DNA from: Aestuariimicrobium ganziense | Lineage (GTDB): Bacteria > Actinomycetota > Actinomycetes > Propionibacteriales > Propionibacteriaceae | Reading direction: 5' to 3' | Assembly: GCF_015352975.1 (NCBI RefSeq) | Contig: NZ_JACYIZ010000001.1 | Location: 620,001-684,000, forward strand | DNA: 64,000 bases | Part shown: in pieces, positions 49,703-59,904 of the stretch | How positions within the stretch are numbered: the stretch's first letter is position 1 | Layout: every line of letters starts with the position of its first letter | Program-made: the position numbers and the translations under genes | The notes under the pieces: model-generated | The model's database searches: none | The model's input: the letters and a program-made list of their open reading frames with translations, nothing else | Told to the model about the DNA's origin: nothing

Positions 49703-49708
49703 ACGCTA
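49703..49708 (-). promoter_or_regulatory. -10 box TAGCGT, leaderless transcript of the repeat protein
   Basis: TAGCGT ends 6 nt before the ATG at 49696. An island gene thus uses the same promoter layout as the host genes. Confidence 0.45.
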
Positions 49709-49776
49709 GAGCAACGCGGACGTGCTCGTGCGCCATTTGGTATCCAGGCCCATCATCTTCTCCCCGCCAGCTCATC

Positions 49777-50058
49777 GTGGCTGCAGCGCGCCTGGTGCTC
49801 AGTGCATCGCTAGCCGCCTGGTGGCTGGTTCTCGAGGCCTACCCTTGGCGGACACCATCGGGTGAGAGTGCCATCATGCAGGCCCTCATTTCGTCGGGAG
49901 GAAACCCTGATGACTTCTACCGCGCCTACGCACAGATCGGTTTCGACCTGATGGCGCCGACGGCTCTCGCTGTCAGCCTCGCTTTCACCGGCATCCTCTT
50001 CGCAGCTTTGTGGGTCCTACCGGTCACAGTTCGTCTGGCTCGATCCACTGCGCCGTAG
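49777..50058 (+). CDS. Small membrane protein, unknown (island)
   Basis: A 93-residue frame from a GTG, with two hydrophobic helices (ARLVLSASLAAWWLVLEA and ALAVSLAFTGILFAALWVL) around an acidic segment SSGGNPDDFYRAYAQIGFD. Not recognised. Its stop directly abuts the stop of the opposite-strand gene at 50059. The start is uncertain because the frame stays open upstream into the repeat protein promoter. Confidence 0.45.
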   Translation: MAAARLVLSASLAAWWLVLEAYPWRTPSGESAIMQALISSGGNPDDFYRAYAQIGFDLMAPTALAVSLAFTGILFAALWVLPVTVRLARSTAP

Positions 50059-50316
50059 TCACGGGTTCGACGGGGCAACTCTCGACGGTGATCCCCGCCG
50101 TACAGCCCACACGACCGGGATCATCGTCAGGAGAGCCAGCGGAACTGCGTAAATGGTCGCCGCCCTGCTCCAATGACCTCGGCCTCGCAGTACGTCCAGC
50201 GGTGTTCCGACGATCGTGACAGCCATTGCACCGGCAATCACGGCAATTCCATACGCCCAGCAGATGACCAGCGCAGCGAGGCAACACCCGCACCAGATTC
50301 TGTTCGCCGTTGTCAT
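50059..50316 (-). CDS. Small membrane protein, unknown (island)
   Basis: An 85-residue protein with two hydrophobic helices (CCLAALVICWAYGIAVIAGAM and IYAVPLALLTMIPVVWAV). The ATG has a GAGG site. Not recognised. It is convergent, with no gap, with another small membrane protein gene. The pair could act together, but there is no direct evidence. Confidence 0.5.
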   Translation of the reverse strand: MTTANRIWCGCCLAALVICWAYGIAVIAGAMAVTIVGTPLDVLRGRGHWSRAATIYAVPLALLTMIPVVWAVRRGSPSRVAPSNP

Positions 50317-50824
50317 GTCATCCTCGTCTAGCTAGTTGTCGAGCCCATCACTACTACGAGTCAACCAGAGTCGCTGCAACTTGCGCGGTGCAACAGAGCG
50401 CGCGTCCCGTTGAACGATGGAGCGACCACTCGCCGTCGATTCGGTTTGGTGCTGCCGGTCGGCACGCTGCAGCACGAACGCTCTTTCGGCTGGGCTGCTG
50501 GTCATCCTAGGGGGCCGTCCCGACAAGAGGAAACGCAGCTACCTAGATATAGTTCTGCCTTGTCCCCATCGTCGGTGACCACGAGTGCGGGGATGGTCGC
50601 CAGCCCTCCTTCGACGGCTGCCATGACCCGGCGGCCACATCAGCAGTAGGTCGAGGAACTGCCCTCAGACAGACGGCAAGATCACCTACCAAGGCCCAGT
50701 TCATGTCAAGACGCTTCAGATCTCCAGAGACACGCCGCAGCAACTCTTGTGTCATGGGGCCAAGAGTTCCTCAGGGAGTAGTTCTTGACAACCGATTTTC
50801 GGCCGGCGTGACAGTGCCACAAGG
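50317..50824. other. Degraded island DNA before the host-like MBL 3' end
   Basis: Apart from the nucleotidyltransferase remnant at 50522-50755 no gene is supported here. The sequence is AT-richer than host genes and its open frames are short. Confidence 0.6.
50522..50755 (-). pseudogene. Nucleotidyltransferase-like (AbiEii-type) gene remnant
   Basis: The frame begins MTQELLRRVSGDLKRLDMNW and continues ALVGDLAVCLRAVPRPTADV, matching the start of nucleotidyltransferase-fold proteins that read WALVGGLAVSVRAEPRFTRDVD. The second Gly of GGLAV is changed. After TADV the frame shifts; the next frame reads MAAVEGGLATIPALVVTDDG, which also fits the family. It then stops. This looks like a decayed toxin or nucleotidyltransferase gene at the island edge. 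Confidence 0.6.
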
Positions 50825-51016
50825 CACTCACTGTTCCCCGGCGGGGTGGGTAAGACCGGCAGCCCCGAGGACTTCACCCGGCTGCTGGGCGACGTCACCT
50901 CACTGCTGTTCGATGCACTGCCCGACGACACGGTGGTGCATCCGGGGCACGGGGACTCCACGACGCTGGGCGCGGAACGTCCGCAGTTGGCCGAGTGGCG
51001 CTCGCGCGGCTGGTGA
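50825..51016 (+). pseudogene. Original (host-like) 3' end of the MBL-fold gene
   Basis: Sixty-three codons reading HSLFPGGVGKTGSPEDF and on to VVHPGHGDSTTLGAERP and a C-terminal RSRGW. GC-rich codons and the VGKTGSPEDF form fit the host gene interrupted at 42998. Joined to the first 168 codons of that gene it would restore a normal-length hydrolase. No start codon or ribosome site is present, so it is now silent. Confidence 0.8.
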
Positions 51017-51068
51017 CCAGGCTGCTGGTTGACTGATTCAGCCCCTGCTACTTGTCTGATTCACCCGT

Positions 51069-51251
51069 GACCTGGCAGTCGAGGTGAAGCTGGCGGGGAC
51101 CGTCGACGACCGCGACACCAAGCACCTGCACTGGCTCGCGGGCGTCATCGGCGACCGGCTGCTCGACTCGATCGTCCTGACCACTGGCCCTCACGCCTAC
51201 CGGCGTCCCGCTGGCGTCGGTGTCATCCCACTGGGCCTGCTGGGTGACTAG
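51069..51251 (+). pseudogene. C-terminal remnant of a DUF4143-type AAA ATPase
   Basis: The frame reads DLAVEVKLAGTVDDRDTKHL, then HWLAGVIGDRLLDSIVLTTG and AYRRPAGVGVIPLGLLGD before a stop. This is the recognisable end of DUF4143 ATPases (nuclease-like AVEVK strand, TTG, AYRR). The rest of the gene, over 300 codons, is missing upstream, where the MBL 3' end lies. Confidence 0.7.
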
Positions 51252-51688
51252 TTCCCGTCCGGCAGATCAGCGCGCCAGCGCCGTGCCCACTCGTGAGAGG
51301 GCAGGTCGTCCGGGACGCGGTCGGTCAGTGGGATCCCCACCGGCTCGGCACGGCGCGCGAGCATCCGGCGCTGGGCATCGGCCAGTTCAGGATCACGTGG
51401 CATGTCATTGCCGTCGCGGCCCACCAGCCAGACGAGTCCTCGCCCGTGGCCGGGATTGGTCCGCCCCATGTCGGCGTCGTCCACCACCAGGGCGACGGCA
51501 TAGGTGACTCCCCCGCTGGCCTGACGCTGCGACCAGTCGATCACCTGCAGCACGTCGCCACCCTCGACGTCGTGGGTCGACGTCCACCCGGCCGTACTCT
51601 CATCGGAGCTGCCGTGCAGGTAGACGCGGAACCGGGGTTCCGCCGACTCCCACGAACTGTCTCGCTCGTCCACTGGCACCACACGCAT
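51248..51688 (-). CDS. Conserved hypothetical protein
   Basis: A 146-residue soluble protein with FRVYLHGSSDESTAGWTSTH, then VLQVIDWSQRQASGGVTYAVA and RGLVWLVGRDGNDMPRDP. I recall similar proteins of unknown function in actinobacteria but know no assigned role. No signal peptide or catalytic motif. The ATG at 51688 is taken at the start of the conserved part. It is divergent from the P-loop kinase gene. Confidence 0.7.
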   Translation of the reverse strand: MRVVPVDERDSSWESAEPRFRVYLHGSSDESTAGWTSTHDVEGGDVLQVIDWSQRQASGGVTYAVALVVDDADMGRTNPGHGRGLVWLVGRDGNDMPRDPELADAQRRMLARRAEPVGIPLTDRVPDDLPSHEWARRWRADLPDGN

Positions 51689-51722
51689 GCCCCGAGTGAA
51701 ACACGCCGCCGGGGCGTTCGGG

Positions 51723-51728
51723 CACGAT
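51723..51728 (+). promoter_or_regulatory. -10-like box CACGAT before the P-loop kinase
   Basis: CACGAT ends 6 nt before the ATG at 51735. The spacing fits the leaderless pattern; the first base does not fit TANNNT. Confidence 0.3.
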
Positions 51729-51734
51729 GGGCCC

Positions 51735-52334
51735 ATGGACGACGCCCGCACAACGACGCAGCATCGTCCGATGCCCACCATGTACCTGATGGTCGGGCTC
51801 CCCGGCTCGGGCAAGACCCACCGAGCACGCGAACTGGCGGCCGAACACGCCGCGGTCCGACTCACCCCTGATGAGTGGGCGATCAGCATCTTCGGCAACG
51901 GCGACCGCCACCAGTCGCGACCTGACGGCATGCGCTGGATGCTGGAGGGACGGCTGGTGGCGCTGGCCCTCGACCTGCTGGGCAAGGGGGTCAGCGTCGT
52001 CCTCGACTTCGGGCTGTGGTCGCGGGACGAACGCAGTGCACTGCGCTGGCTCGCGCAGTCGGTGGGCGCGCAGTCGCAGGTCGTCCACCTGCCGGCGGAG
52101 CGCGACCTGCAGTGGGCGCGAATCAGGGAGCGCTTGGCCCGAGACCCTGACCACAACTTCCCGATGGACGAGTCCGAGCGCGACGCGTGGCTGGCCGGCT
52201 TCGAGGAGCCGGACGCCGAGGAGCTTGCCGAGGAAGCCGTGCCGCCACCACCCGAGGGCGACGGCAGCTGGTTCGACTGGGCGTGCCGGTTCTGGCCGTC
52301 GTTGGCCGGGAGCCTCGATGGCCGCCCAGCCTGA
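51735..52334 (+). CDS. P-loop kinase-like ATP-binding protein
   Basis: A 199-residue protein with Walker A MVGLPGSGKTHRA at the N-terminus, TPDEWAISIFG and LDFGLWSRDERSAL, the layout of zeta-toxin-like or gluconate kinase-like small-molecule kinases (AAA_33 type). The C-terminal 30 residues are acidic and Pro-rich. The substrate is unknown. It stands alone between a hypothetical gene and the LppU-like gene. Confidence 0.75.
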   Translation: MDDARTTTQHRPMPTMYLMVGLPGSGKTHRARELAAEHAAVRLTPDEWAISIFGNGDRHQSRPDGMRWMLEGRLVALALDLLGKGVSVVLDFGLWSRDERSALRWLAQSVGAQSQVVHLPAERDLQWARIRERLARDPDHNFPMDESERDAWLAGFEEPDAEELAEEAVPPPPEGDGSWFDWACRFWPSLAGSLDGRPA

Positions 52335-52424
52335 ACCTGGGCACACACAGCTGTGGCGACGGACTCATCGACGATGCTGGCCCTGTGGGCGTGTGAGCGT
52401 CAGGGAAGTGATCTTCGCCACCGC

Positions 52425-52430
52425 TAGGCT
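52425..52430 (+). promoter_or_regulatory. -10 box TAGGCT before the LppU-like gene
   Basis: TAGGCT lies 8 nt before a TTG and 29 nt before the GTG at 52460 that has a ribosome site. The second start is preferred, giving a short leader. Confidence 0.4.
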
Positions 52431-52459
52431 GAGGCACCTTGACAGCGCAGGGAGAGAAC

Positions 52460-53290
52460 GTGACTGACCAGTACCCCCAGAATCCCCAGAACCCACAGGG
52501 TGGACAGAACCCACAGGGTGGACAGAACCCCGAGGGTGTTCCCCAGCCCGGGCAGCAGCCGCAGGGTGGACCCCAGAACCCGCAGGGCCCCAGCAACCCG
52601 CAGGGCGCACAGTTTCCGCAAGGCGGCCCCCAGCCCGGCCAGCCCCAGGGTGGCTTCCAGCCCGGGCAGAACTTCCCGCCGGGCGGTCCGGTGCCGCCCC
52701 AGGGTCCCGGCCAGCCGGGCCCCGGCCAGCCGTGGCAGCCTCCGCAGACTGCCGAGCCGGCCAAGAAGAGCCCACTGAAGCGGCTCGTGCCGGTGCTCAT
52801 CGCCCTCGCGGTCCTGCTTGGTGGCCCGCTCCTGCTCAACCAATTGGGCATCGGCGGTGGCGGCGGCCTCAAGGTCGGCCAGTGCATCACCCTGGAGAAG
52901 AAGTCGTCGTCCGACTACGACAACAAGAAGGTCGACTGCGGCGACGCCAACACTCCCTCGTACCAGATCGTGCAGAAGCTCGATGGCGGCGAGAAGTGCA
53001 GTTCTGAGTACGCCACGTACACCTTCAGCTCGCGTGGCCGCTTCGGTGGCAGCCGTGAGACCACGGTCTACTGTCTGATGGAGAACCTGGTCGAGGGCAA
53101 GTGCTACAAGCAGGCCGCTGCCCCCGCGCAGGGCTACGCCATCGTCGACTGCAACGGCGGCGGCGCGGCCTTCAAGGTGACCAAGCGAGTCGACGGCTCG
53201 GATGACACCAGCGTCTGCGAGGGCGGCGCACGAGCGGTCGGTTTCCCGGCTGACCCCAAGCGCACCTACTGCCTGGGAGCGCCCAACTGA
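52460..53290 (+). CDS. LppU-like membrane protein with Pro/Gln/Gly-rich N-terminus
   Basis: A 276-residue protein. Residues 1-100 are low complexity, built on NPQGG and PGQ units. One membrane helix follows (LVPVLIALAVLLGGPLLL). The outer domain has two cysteine pairs arranged as VGQCITLEKK, KKVDCGD and then YCLMENLVEGKCYK, IVDCNGG, resembling the duplicated LppU/SCO3897 domain. The GTG at 52460 has a GGGAGAG site; a TTG seven codons upstream is possible. Function unknown. A terminator follows. Confidence 0.75.
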   Translation: MTDQYPQNPQNPQGGQNPQGGQNPEGVPQPGQQPQGGPQNPQGPSNPQGAQFPQGGPQPGQPQGGFQPGQNFPPGGPVPPQGPGQPGPGQPWQPPQTAEPAKKSPLKRLVPVLIALAVLLGGPLLLNQLGIGGGGGLKVGQCITLEKKSSSDYDNKKVDCGDANTPSYQIVQKLDGGEKCSSEYATYTFSSRGRFGGSRETTVYCLMENLVEGKCYKQAAAPAQGYAIVDCNGGGAAFKVTKRVDGSDDTSVCEGGARAVGFPADPKRTYCLGAPN

Positions 53291-53315
53291 TCCGTTCACA
53301 GACCTGATGGTCGAC

Positions 53316-53343
53316 GCCGAACACCCCCTGGTGGGGGTTCGGC
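53316..53343 (+). terminator. Hairpin after the LppU-like gene
   Basis: GCCGAA-CCCCC pairs with GGGGG-TTCGGC around TGGT, 25 nt beyond the stop. There is no U-tract. Confidence 0.6.
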
Positions 53344-53375
53344 GCCAACCCCCGACGAGGCCGGTGCCCCGCGCG

Positions 53376-53381
53376 TAGGGT
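53376..53381 (+). promoter_or_regulatory. -10 box TAGGGT, leaderless aldo/keto reductase transcript
   Basis: TAGGGT ends 7 nt before the ATG at 53389. Confidence 0.55.
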
Positions 53382-53388
53382 CGAGTGC

Positions 53389-54363
53389 ATGACCATGCAC
53401 TACACCCAACTCGGCCGCACCGGCCTCAAGGTTTCCCGACTCTGTCTGGGCACGATGAACTTCGGCCCGCGCACCACTCCCGACGACAGCTTCACGATCA
53501 TGGATCGGGCCATCGACGAGGGCATCAACTTCTTCGACACGGCCAATGTCTACGGTGGCGCCGACCGCCGCGGCTGGACCGAGGAGATCGTCGGTGACTG
53601 GTTCGAGAAGTCGGGCCAGCGCGACAAGGTCGTCATCGCCACCAAGGTCTACGGCGACATGACCCCGTGGCCCAACCACGGCAAGGTCTCGGCCTACAGC
53701 ATCCGCAAGAACGTCGAGGACTCGCTGCGCCGGCTCAAGACCGACCGTATCGACCTGTACCAGATGCACCACATCGACCGGCTCACCCCCTGGGAGGAGC
53801 TGTGGCAGGCGATGGACACGCTGGTCGCCCAGGGCAAGGTGCTCTACGTCGGCTCGTCCAACTTCGCCGGCTGGAACATCGCCGCTGCCTGCGAGGCGGC
53901 CAAGGCCCGCCACACCCTGGGTCTGGTCAGCGAGCAGTCGCTGTACCACCTGGGTGCTCGCACCCTCGAGCTCGAGGTGCTGCCCGCCTGCCGTCACTAC
54001 GGGCTGGGCGTGATCCCCTGGTCGCCGCTGGGTGGTGGCCTGCTCGGTGGCGTGCTCAAGAAGGCCCAGGAAGGTCGCCGTGCCGACGAGGGCATGCAGA
54101 AGCAGATCGAACAGAAGCGCCCCCAGCTGCAGAAGTGGGAGAAGTTCTGCGCCGACCGTGGCGAAGACCCCGGCGACGTGGCGCTGGCCTGGCTGCTGCA
54201 CCAAGAGGGCGTGACCGGCCCGATCATCGGCCCGCGCACCATGGAGCAGCTCGAGGGCGGCCTGCGGGCGCTGTCGATCAAGCTCAACAAGACCGCGCTC
54301 GACGAGCTGGACGAGATCTGGCCCGGCCCGGGTGGACAGGCCCCGGAGGCCTACGCCTGGTGA
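53389..54363 (+). CDS. Aldo/keto reductase
   Basis: A 324-residue reductase of the TIM-barrel AKR superfamily, close to YghZ-type members. Seen are LGRTGLKVSRLCLGTMNFG, FFDTANVYGG with the catalytic Asp and Tyr, VIATKVYG with the Lys, DLYQMHHID with the His, and GPIIGPRTMEQLEGGL for NADPH binding. Its substrate is not predictable. A terminator separates it from the convergent terC gene. Confidence 0.95.
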   Translation: MTMHYTQLGRTGLKVSRLCLGTMNFGPRTTPDDSFTIMDRAIDEGINFFDTANVYGGADRRGWTEEIVGDWFEKSGQRDKVVIATKVYGDMTPWPNHGKVSAYSIRKNVEDSLRRLKTDRIDLYQMHHIDRLTPWEELWQAMDTLVAQGKVLYVGSSNFAGWNIAAACEAAKARHTLGLVSEQSLYHLGARTLELEVLPACRHYGLGVIPWSPLGGGLLGGVLKKAQEGRRADEGMQKQIEQKRPQLQKWEKFCADRGEDPGDVALAWLLHQEGVTGPIIGPRTMEQLEGGLRALSIKLNKTALDELDEIWPGPGGQAPEAYAW

Positions 54364-54429
54364 GCTGAGCGGGACGAGGTCGTGGTCCAGAGTCGGCCTC
54401 GTCCCTCGGCCTGATCAACCAACGAACGC

Positions 54430-54467
54430 GAACAGCAGGTGCCCCCGGGAGGGAGCACCCGCTGTTC
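54430..54467. terminator. Bidirectional hairpin between AKR and terC
   Basis: GAACAGCAGGTGC pairs with GCACCCGCTGTTC (one mismatch) between two convergent genes, so it can serve both. Confidence 0.7.
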
Positions 54468-54483
54468 CACGTTGTCGAGCAGC

Positions 54484-55515
54484 TCAGTGGTCGGTGACCT
54501 GGTCGACCTCGTCGGCCGGGACGTGCCCCATCGGGTGGGGATCCTCCTCGGGCTTGGTGCGCGAGGACTTGATCAGGCTGGCGACGGTGGTGAGCACCAG
54601 GGTGCCCACGATGACCGCGAGCGAAACCTCGATCGAGACCTCGAGGCTGCGGCCGAACCACTCCTGGTCGAGGTGGTAGTGGTGCATGGCGTGCAGCACC
54701 AGCTTCACGCCGATGAAGGCCAGGATGACCGACAGGCCCAACGACAGGTAGACCAGCTTGCGCAGCGCGCCACCCAGCAGGAAGTAGAGCTGGCGAAGGC
54801 CCATCAGTGCGAACACGTTGGCGGTGAACACCAGGAACGGCTCGCTGGTCAGGCCGTAGATCGCCGGGATCGAGTCGAGCGCGAACAGGATGTCGGTCGA
54901 GCCGAGCGCCACGATCACCATGAACATCGGGGTGATCAGGCGGCGTCCGCCCTCGGTGATGGTCATCCGGGTGCCGTGCCAGTCACCGGTCGAAGGGAGC
55001 CGACGGCGCACGAACCGGATGAAGAAGTTGTCGGTCGCCTCGTCCTCGTGGTCTTTCTGCAGGTAGTCCCGCAGCAGGTCGATCGCGGTGTAGATCAGGA
55101 AGGCGCCGAAGATGAAGAACACCCACGCGGCAGCCGCGATCATCGCAGCGCCCATGGCGATGAAGACGCCTCTGAAGACCAGGGCGAGAATGATGCCGAC
55201 CAGCAGGGCGAACTGCTGCAGGTGCCTGGGCACCCTCATCTTCTCCATGATGATCAGGAAGATGAACAGGTTGTCGATCGAGAGGCTGTACTCGGTCAAC
55301 CAGCCGGCGAAGAACTGTTTGCCGTACTTGGCTCCGGAGAAGTAGGTCACCCCGATGCCGAAGAGGATGGCCATCAGCACGAAGATCGTGACGGCGATGC
55401 CGCACTCCTTCATCGAGGGCACGTGGGGGCGGCGGCCGATCACGAACACGTCGACGGCAAGAATGCCGATCAGCACGACGACAGTGATCAACCAGACATA
55501 GGCATGGATGTCCAT
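54484..55515 (-). CDS. TerC/Alx family membrane protein (probable Mn exporter)
   Basis: A 343-residue integral membrane protein with eight or nine helices. TerC hallmarks are EYSLSIDNLFIFLIIM and ALGSTDILFALDSIPAIYGL, with acidic residues inside helices. Members export manganese or load it onto secreted proteins. It is preceded by a yybP-ykoY-type leader, which supports a manganese role. The C-terminal 30 residues are a charged cytoplasmic tail. Confidence 0.92.
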   Translation of the reverse strand: MDIHAYVWLITVVVLIGILAVDVFVIGRRPHVPSMKECGIAVTIFVLMAILFGIGVTYFSGAKYGKQFFAGWLTEYSLSIDNLFIFLIIMEKMRVPRHLQQFALLVGIILALVFRGVFIAMGAAMIAAAAWVFFIFGAFLIYTAIDLLRDYLQKDHEDEATDNFFIRFVRRRLPSTGDWHGTRMTITEGGRRLITPMFMVIVALGSTDILFALDSIPAIYGLTSEPFLVFTANVFALMGLRQLYFLLGGALRKLVYLSLGLSVILAFIGVKLVLHAMHHYHLDQEWFGRSLEVSIEVSLAVIVGTLVLTTVASLIKSSRTKPEEDPHPMGHVPADEVDQVTDH

Positions 55516-55540
55516 CCAGCACCTTTCGAGGTCTACGTCA

Positions 55541-55651
55541 GCCGGAGGTCTCTTCCACCCACGCTGAGCACGGGTCCGCAGGGCCGGGCACTCATGGGAG
55601 TGACCGTGATGTCGACCTCAGCAGCATTGGGGAGTACTCCCCTCCGCCGGA
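55541..55651 (-). ncRNA. yybP-ykoY manganese riboswitch candidate
   Basis: The 185-bp leader of terC contains, on the minus strand, CGGAGGGGAGTA at the 5' side and GGAAGAGACCTCCG at the 3' side. CGGAGG and CCTCCG close a basal stem and two further hairpins lie between them, as in yybP-ykoY RNAs of high-GC bacteria. These RNAs bind Mn2+ and turn on terC-type genes. Recognition is by pattern, not by covariance search. Confidence 0.72.
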
Positions 55652-55699
55652 CATCTTCTCACGCAGGCCACGCCAGCGCGAACCGTGCTGACAGCTGTT

Positions 55700-57787
<2,088 letters not shown>

Positions 57788-57793
57788 GCGCCA

Positions 57794-57799
57794 ACCCTA
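57794..57799 (-). promoter_or_regulatory. -10 box TAGGGT, leaderless uvrB transcript
   Basis: TAGGGT ends 6 nt before the uvrB ATG at 57787. Confidence 0.55.
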
Positions 57800-57893
57800 G
57801 ATCACCCCACTGACAGTTCCATGTGCCACGGAGGACGACCCCCTCCCCGCCGGGGGGACGACCCCGGACCGGCGCCGCCGTCCGGCCTCGTGA

Positions 57894-58595
<702 letters not shown>

Positions 58596-58622
58596 CCACC
58601 GATCTGATCGCCCCCTCTGACC

Positions 58623-58662
58623 GCTTCGGCGCCGTCCCTCCCCCCGAGGACGGCGCCGAAGC
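58623..58662 (+). terminator. Perfect 15-bp hairpin after the Ser/Pro-rich gene
   Basis: GCTTCGGCGCCGTCC and its exact complement flank a 10-nt loop, 28 nt beyond the stop. Confidence 0.8.
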
Positions 58663-58697
58663 CATGTCCAAAACCCCTTGCGGCACCCGAACTCAGG

Positions 58698-58703
58698 CAG
58701 GAT
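58698..58703 (+). promoter_or_regulatory. -10-like box CAGGAT before the phosphotransferase gene
   Basis: CAGGAT ends 7 nt before the ATG at 58711, the same spacing as other leaderless candidates; the first base departs from TANNNT. Confidence 0.35.
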
Positions 58704-58710
58704 GGAAGCC

Positions 58711-59904
58711 ATGGAGACGCTCGAGGGTGAGTACCAACTGCTGAACTCTGACTCGATGACCGACCTGCTGCAGTACGCGCTCACCGGCGACCCGGACGCC
58801 CGGCTGACCGACTTCCGCTGCGAGGTCGACGCGGTGCACCACCGCCCGGGAGCCGAGGTCAGCGTCGGCTACGTCATCAGCTACACCGTGGGCGACCAGC
58901 CCGTCGAGGAGTACCTGGTCGCCACCACCGCAGACGTCACCGGACAGGTCGCCGAACTCAGCCAGGGTGATCTCACCCTGCGCGTGTGGCGCCACCCCGA
59001 CGATCCCCGGCTGCCCGGCCTGGCCGATGCCTGCCAGCCCGAGACGGTGGCCGCCTGGCTGACCGAGATCACCGGCAGCGACGCCCCGTCCAGCCTCGAG
59101 GTGCTCGCCTACCGTCCCCTGCGGCGGGCCGTGCTGCGGGCCGTCCAGGGCGACCGGGTCTTCTACCTCAAGGTGCTCCCCCGCAAGCGTGCCGATGCGC
59201 TGGCCACCAGGCACACCGTGCTGGGTGGCTCGGGCCTGGCACCGGAACTGCTGGGTCGTCCGGGCGAGAACGTGCTGATCATCCCAGCGGCCCGTGGACG
59301 CTCCTACGCGCAGGCGCTGGTCGCCGCCGCCAGCGAGGGTCTCGGGGTGGTGCCGACCCCGGCTCAGTTGGTCGACCTGCTCGACCGCCTGCCTGCCGAG
59401 GCGATGTCCTGGCCGCGGCGCGACGCCTGGTCTGATCGGCTCGACTTCCACACCCATGCCGCAGCCACCGCCCTACCCGAACGAGCCGACGAGGTGCACG
59501 CGCTGGCCCGCGACCTGCAGCCGTTGCTGGATGCCGCCCCGGTCGGACCAGTGGTGCCCACCCACGGCGACTTCTACGAGGCCAACCTCTACTGCGACCC
59601 CGACGGCACCCCCAGCCACCTGATCGACCTGGACTCGGTGGGTCCCGGTCGCCGCGAGGACGATCTGGCGTGCCTGCTCGGGCACCTGGCGGTGCTGCCC
59701 AGCCTCGCCCCCGAGTCGTACCCGATGGTGCCCGAGCACCTGGCGGCTGCGACCCAGGACTTCGAGTCGAGGGTCGACCCGGTCGCCCTGCGGGCGCGGG
59801 TGGCTGCGGTGATCCTCAGCCTGGTGCCGTCCGGGTCACCCGAGGTGCGCTCGACCTGGTTGGCCGAGGCCCAGGGCTGGGCCCGATCGGCGGTGACCCC
59901 GTGA
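58711..59904 (+). CDS. APH-type phosphotransferase family protein
   Basis: A 397-residue kinase-fold protein. The second half has the APH/ChoK catalytic pieces VPTHGDFYEANLYCD (catalytic Asp and Asn) and HLIDLDSVGPGRREDDLA (metal-binding Asp, in place of the usual DWE or DFG). An N-terminal segment of about 110 residues precedes the kinase-like domain. The substrate is unknown; phosphorylation of a sugar or small molecule is likely. The start is set at 58711 by the upstream -10 box; an ATG at 58702 is possible. The esterase gene overlaps its stop. Confidence 0.75.
   Translation: METLEGEYQLLNSDSMTDLLQYALTGDPDARLTDFRCEVDAVHHRPGAEVSVGYVISYTVGDQPVEEYLVATTADVTGQVAELSQGDLTLRVWRHPDDPRLPGLADACQPETVAAWLTEITGSDAPSSLEVLAYRPLRRAVLRAVQGDRVFYLKVLPRKRADALATRHTVLGGSGLAPELLGRPGENVLIIPAARGRSYAQALVAAASEGLGVVPTPAQLVDLLDRLPAEAMSWPRRDAWSDRLDFHTHAAATALPERADEVHALARDLQPLLDAAPVGPVVPTHGDFYEANLYCDPDGTPSHLIDLDSVGPGRREDDLACLLGHLAVLPSLAPESYPMVPEHLAAATQDFESRVDPVALRARVAAVILSLVPSGSPEVRSTWLAEAQGWARSAVTP

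Larger units (their letters stand above)
42998..50830. mobile_element. Accessory island inserted at the GDSLFPGG codons of the MBL-fold gene
   Basis: Three versions of the same 3' gene end occur, all joining at the Asp-Ser-Leu-Phe-Pro codons: 42998-43182, 43666-43860 and 50828-51016. The DNA between the first and third is lower in GC, has rarer codons, and carries cargo genes, IS elements and gene remnants. This is the pattern of a foreign segment that enters a conserved gene and brings a substitute 3' end. No integrase or recombinase gene is seen inside other than IS transposases, so the mechanism is unknown. Confidence 0.7.

Noticed and set aside
50317..50526. Short frames on both strands in the island edge
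   Set aside because: None has a ribosome site, family similarity or hydrophobic pattern; they are likely chance frames in decayed DNA.
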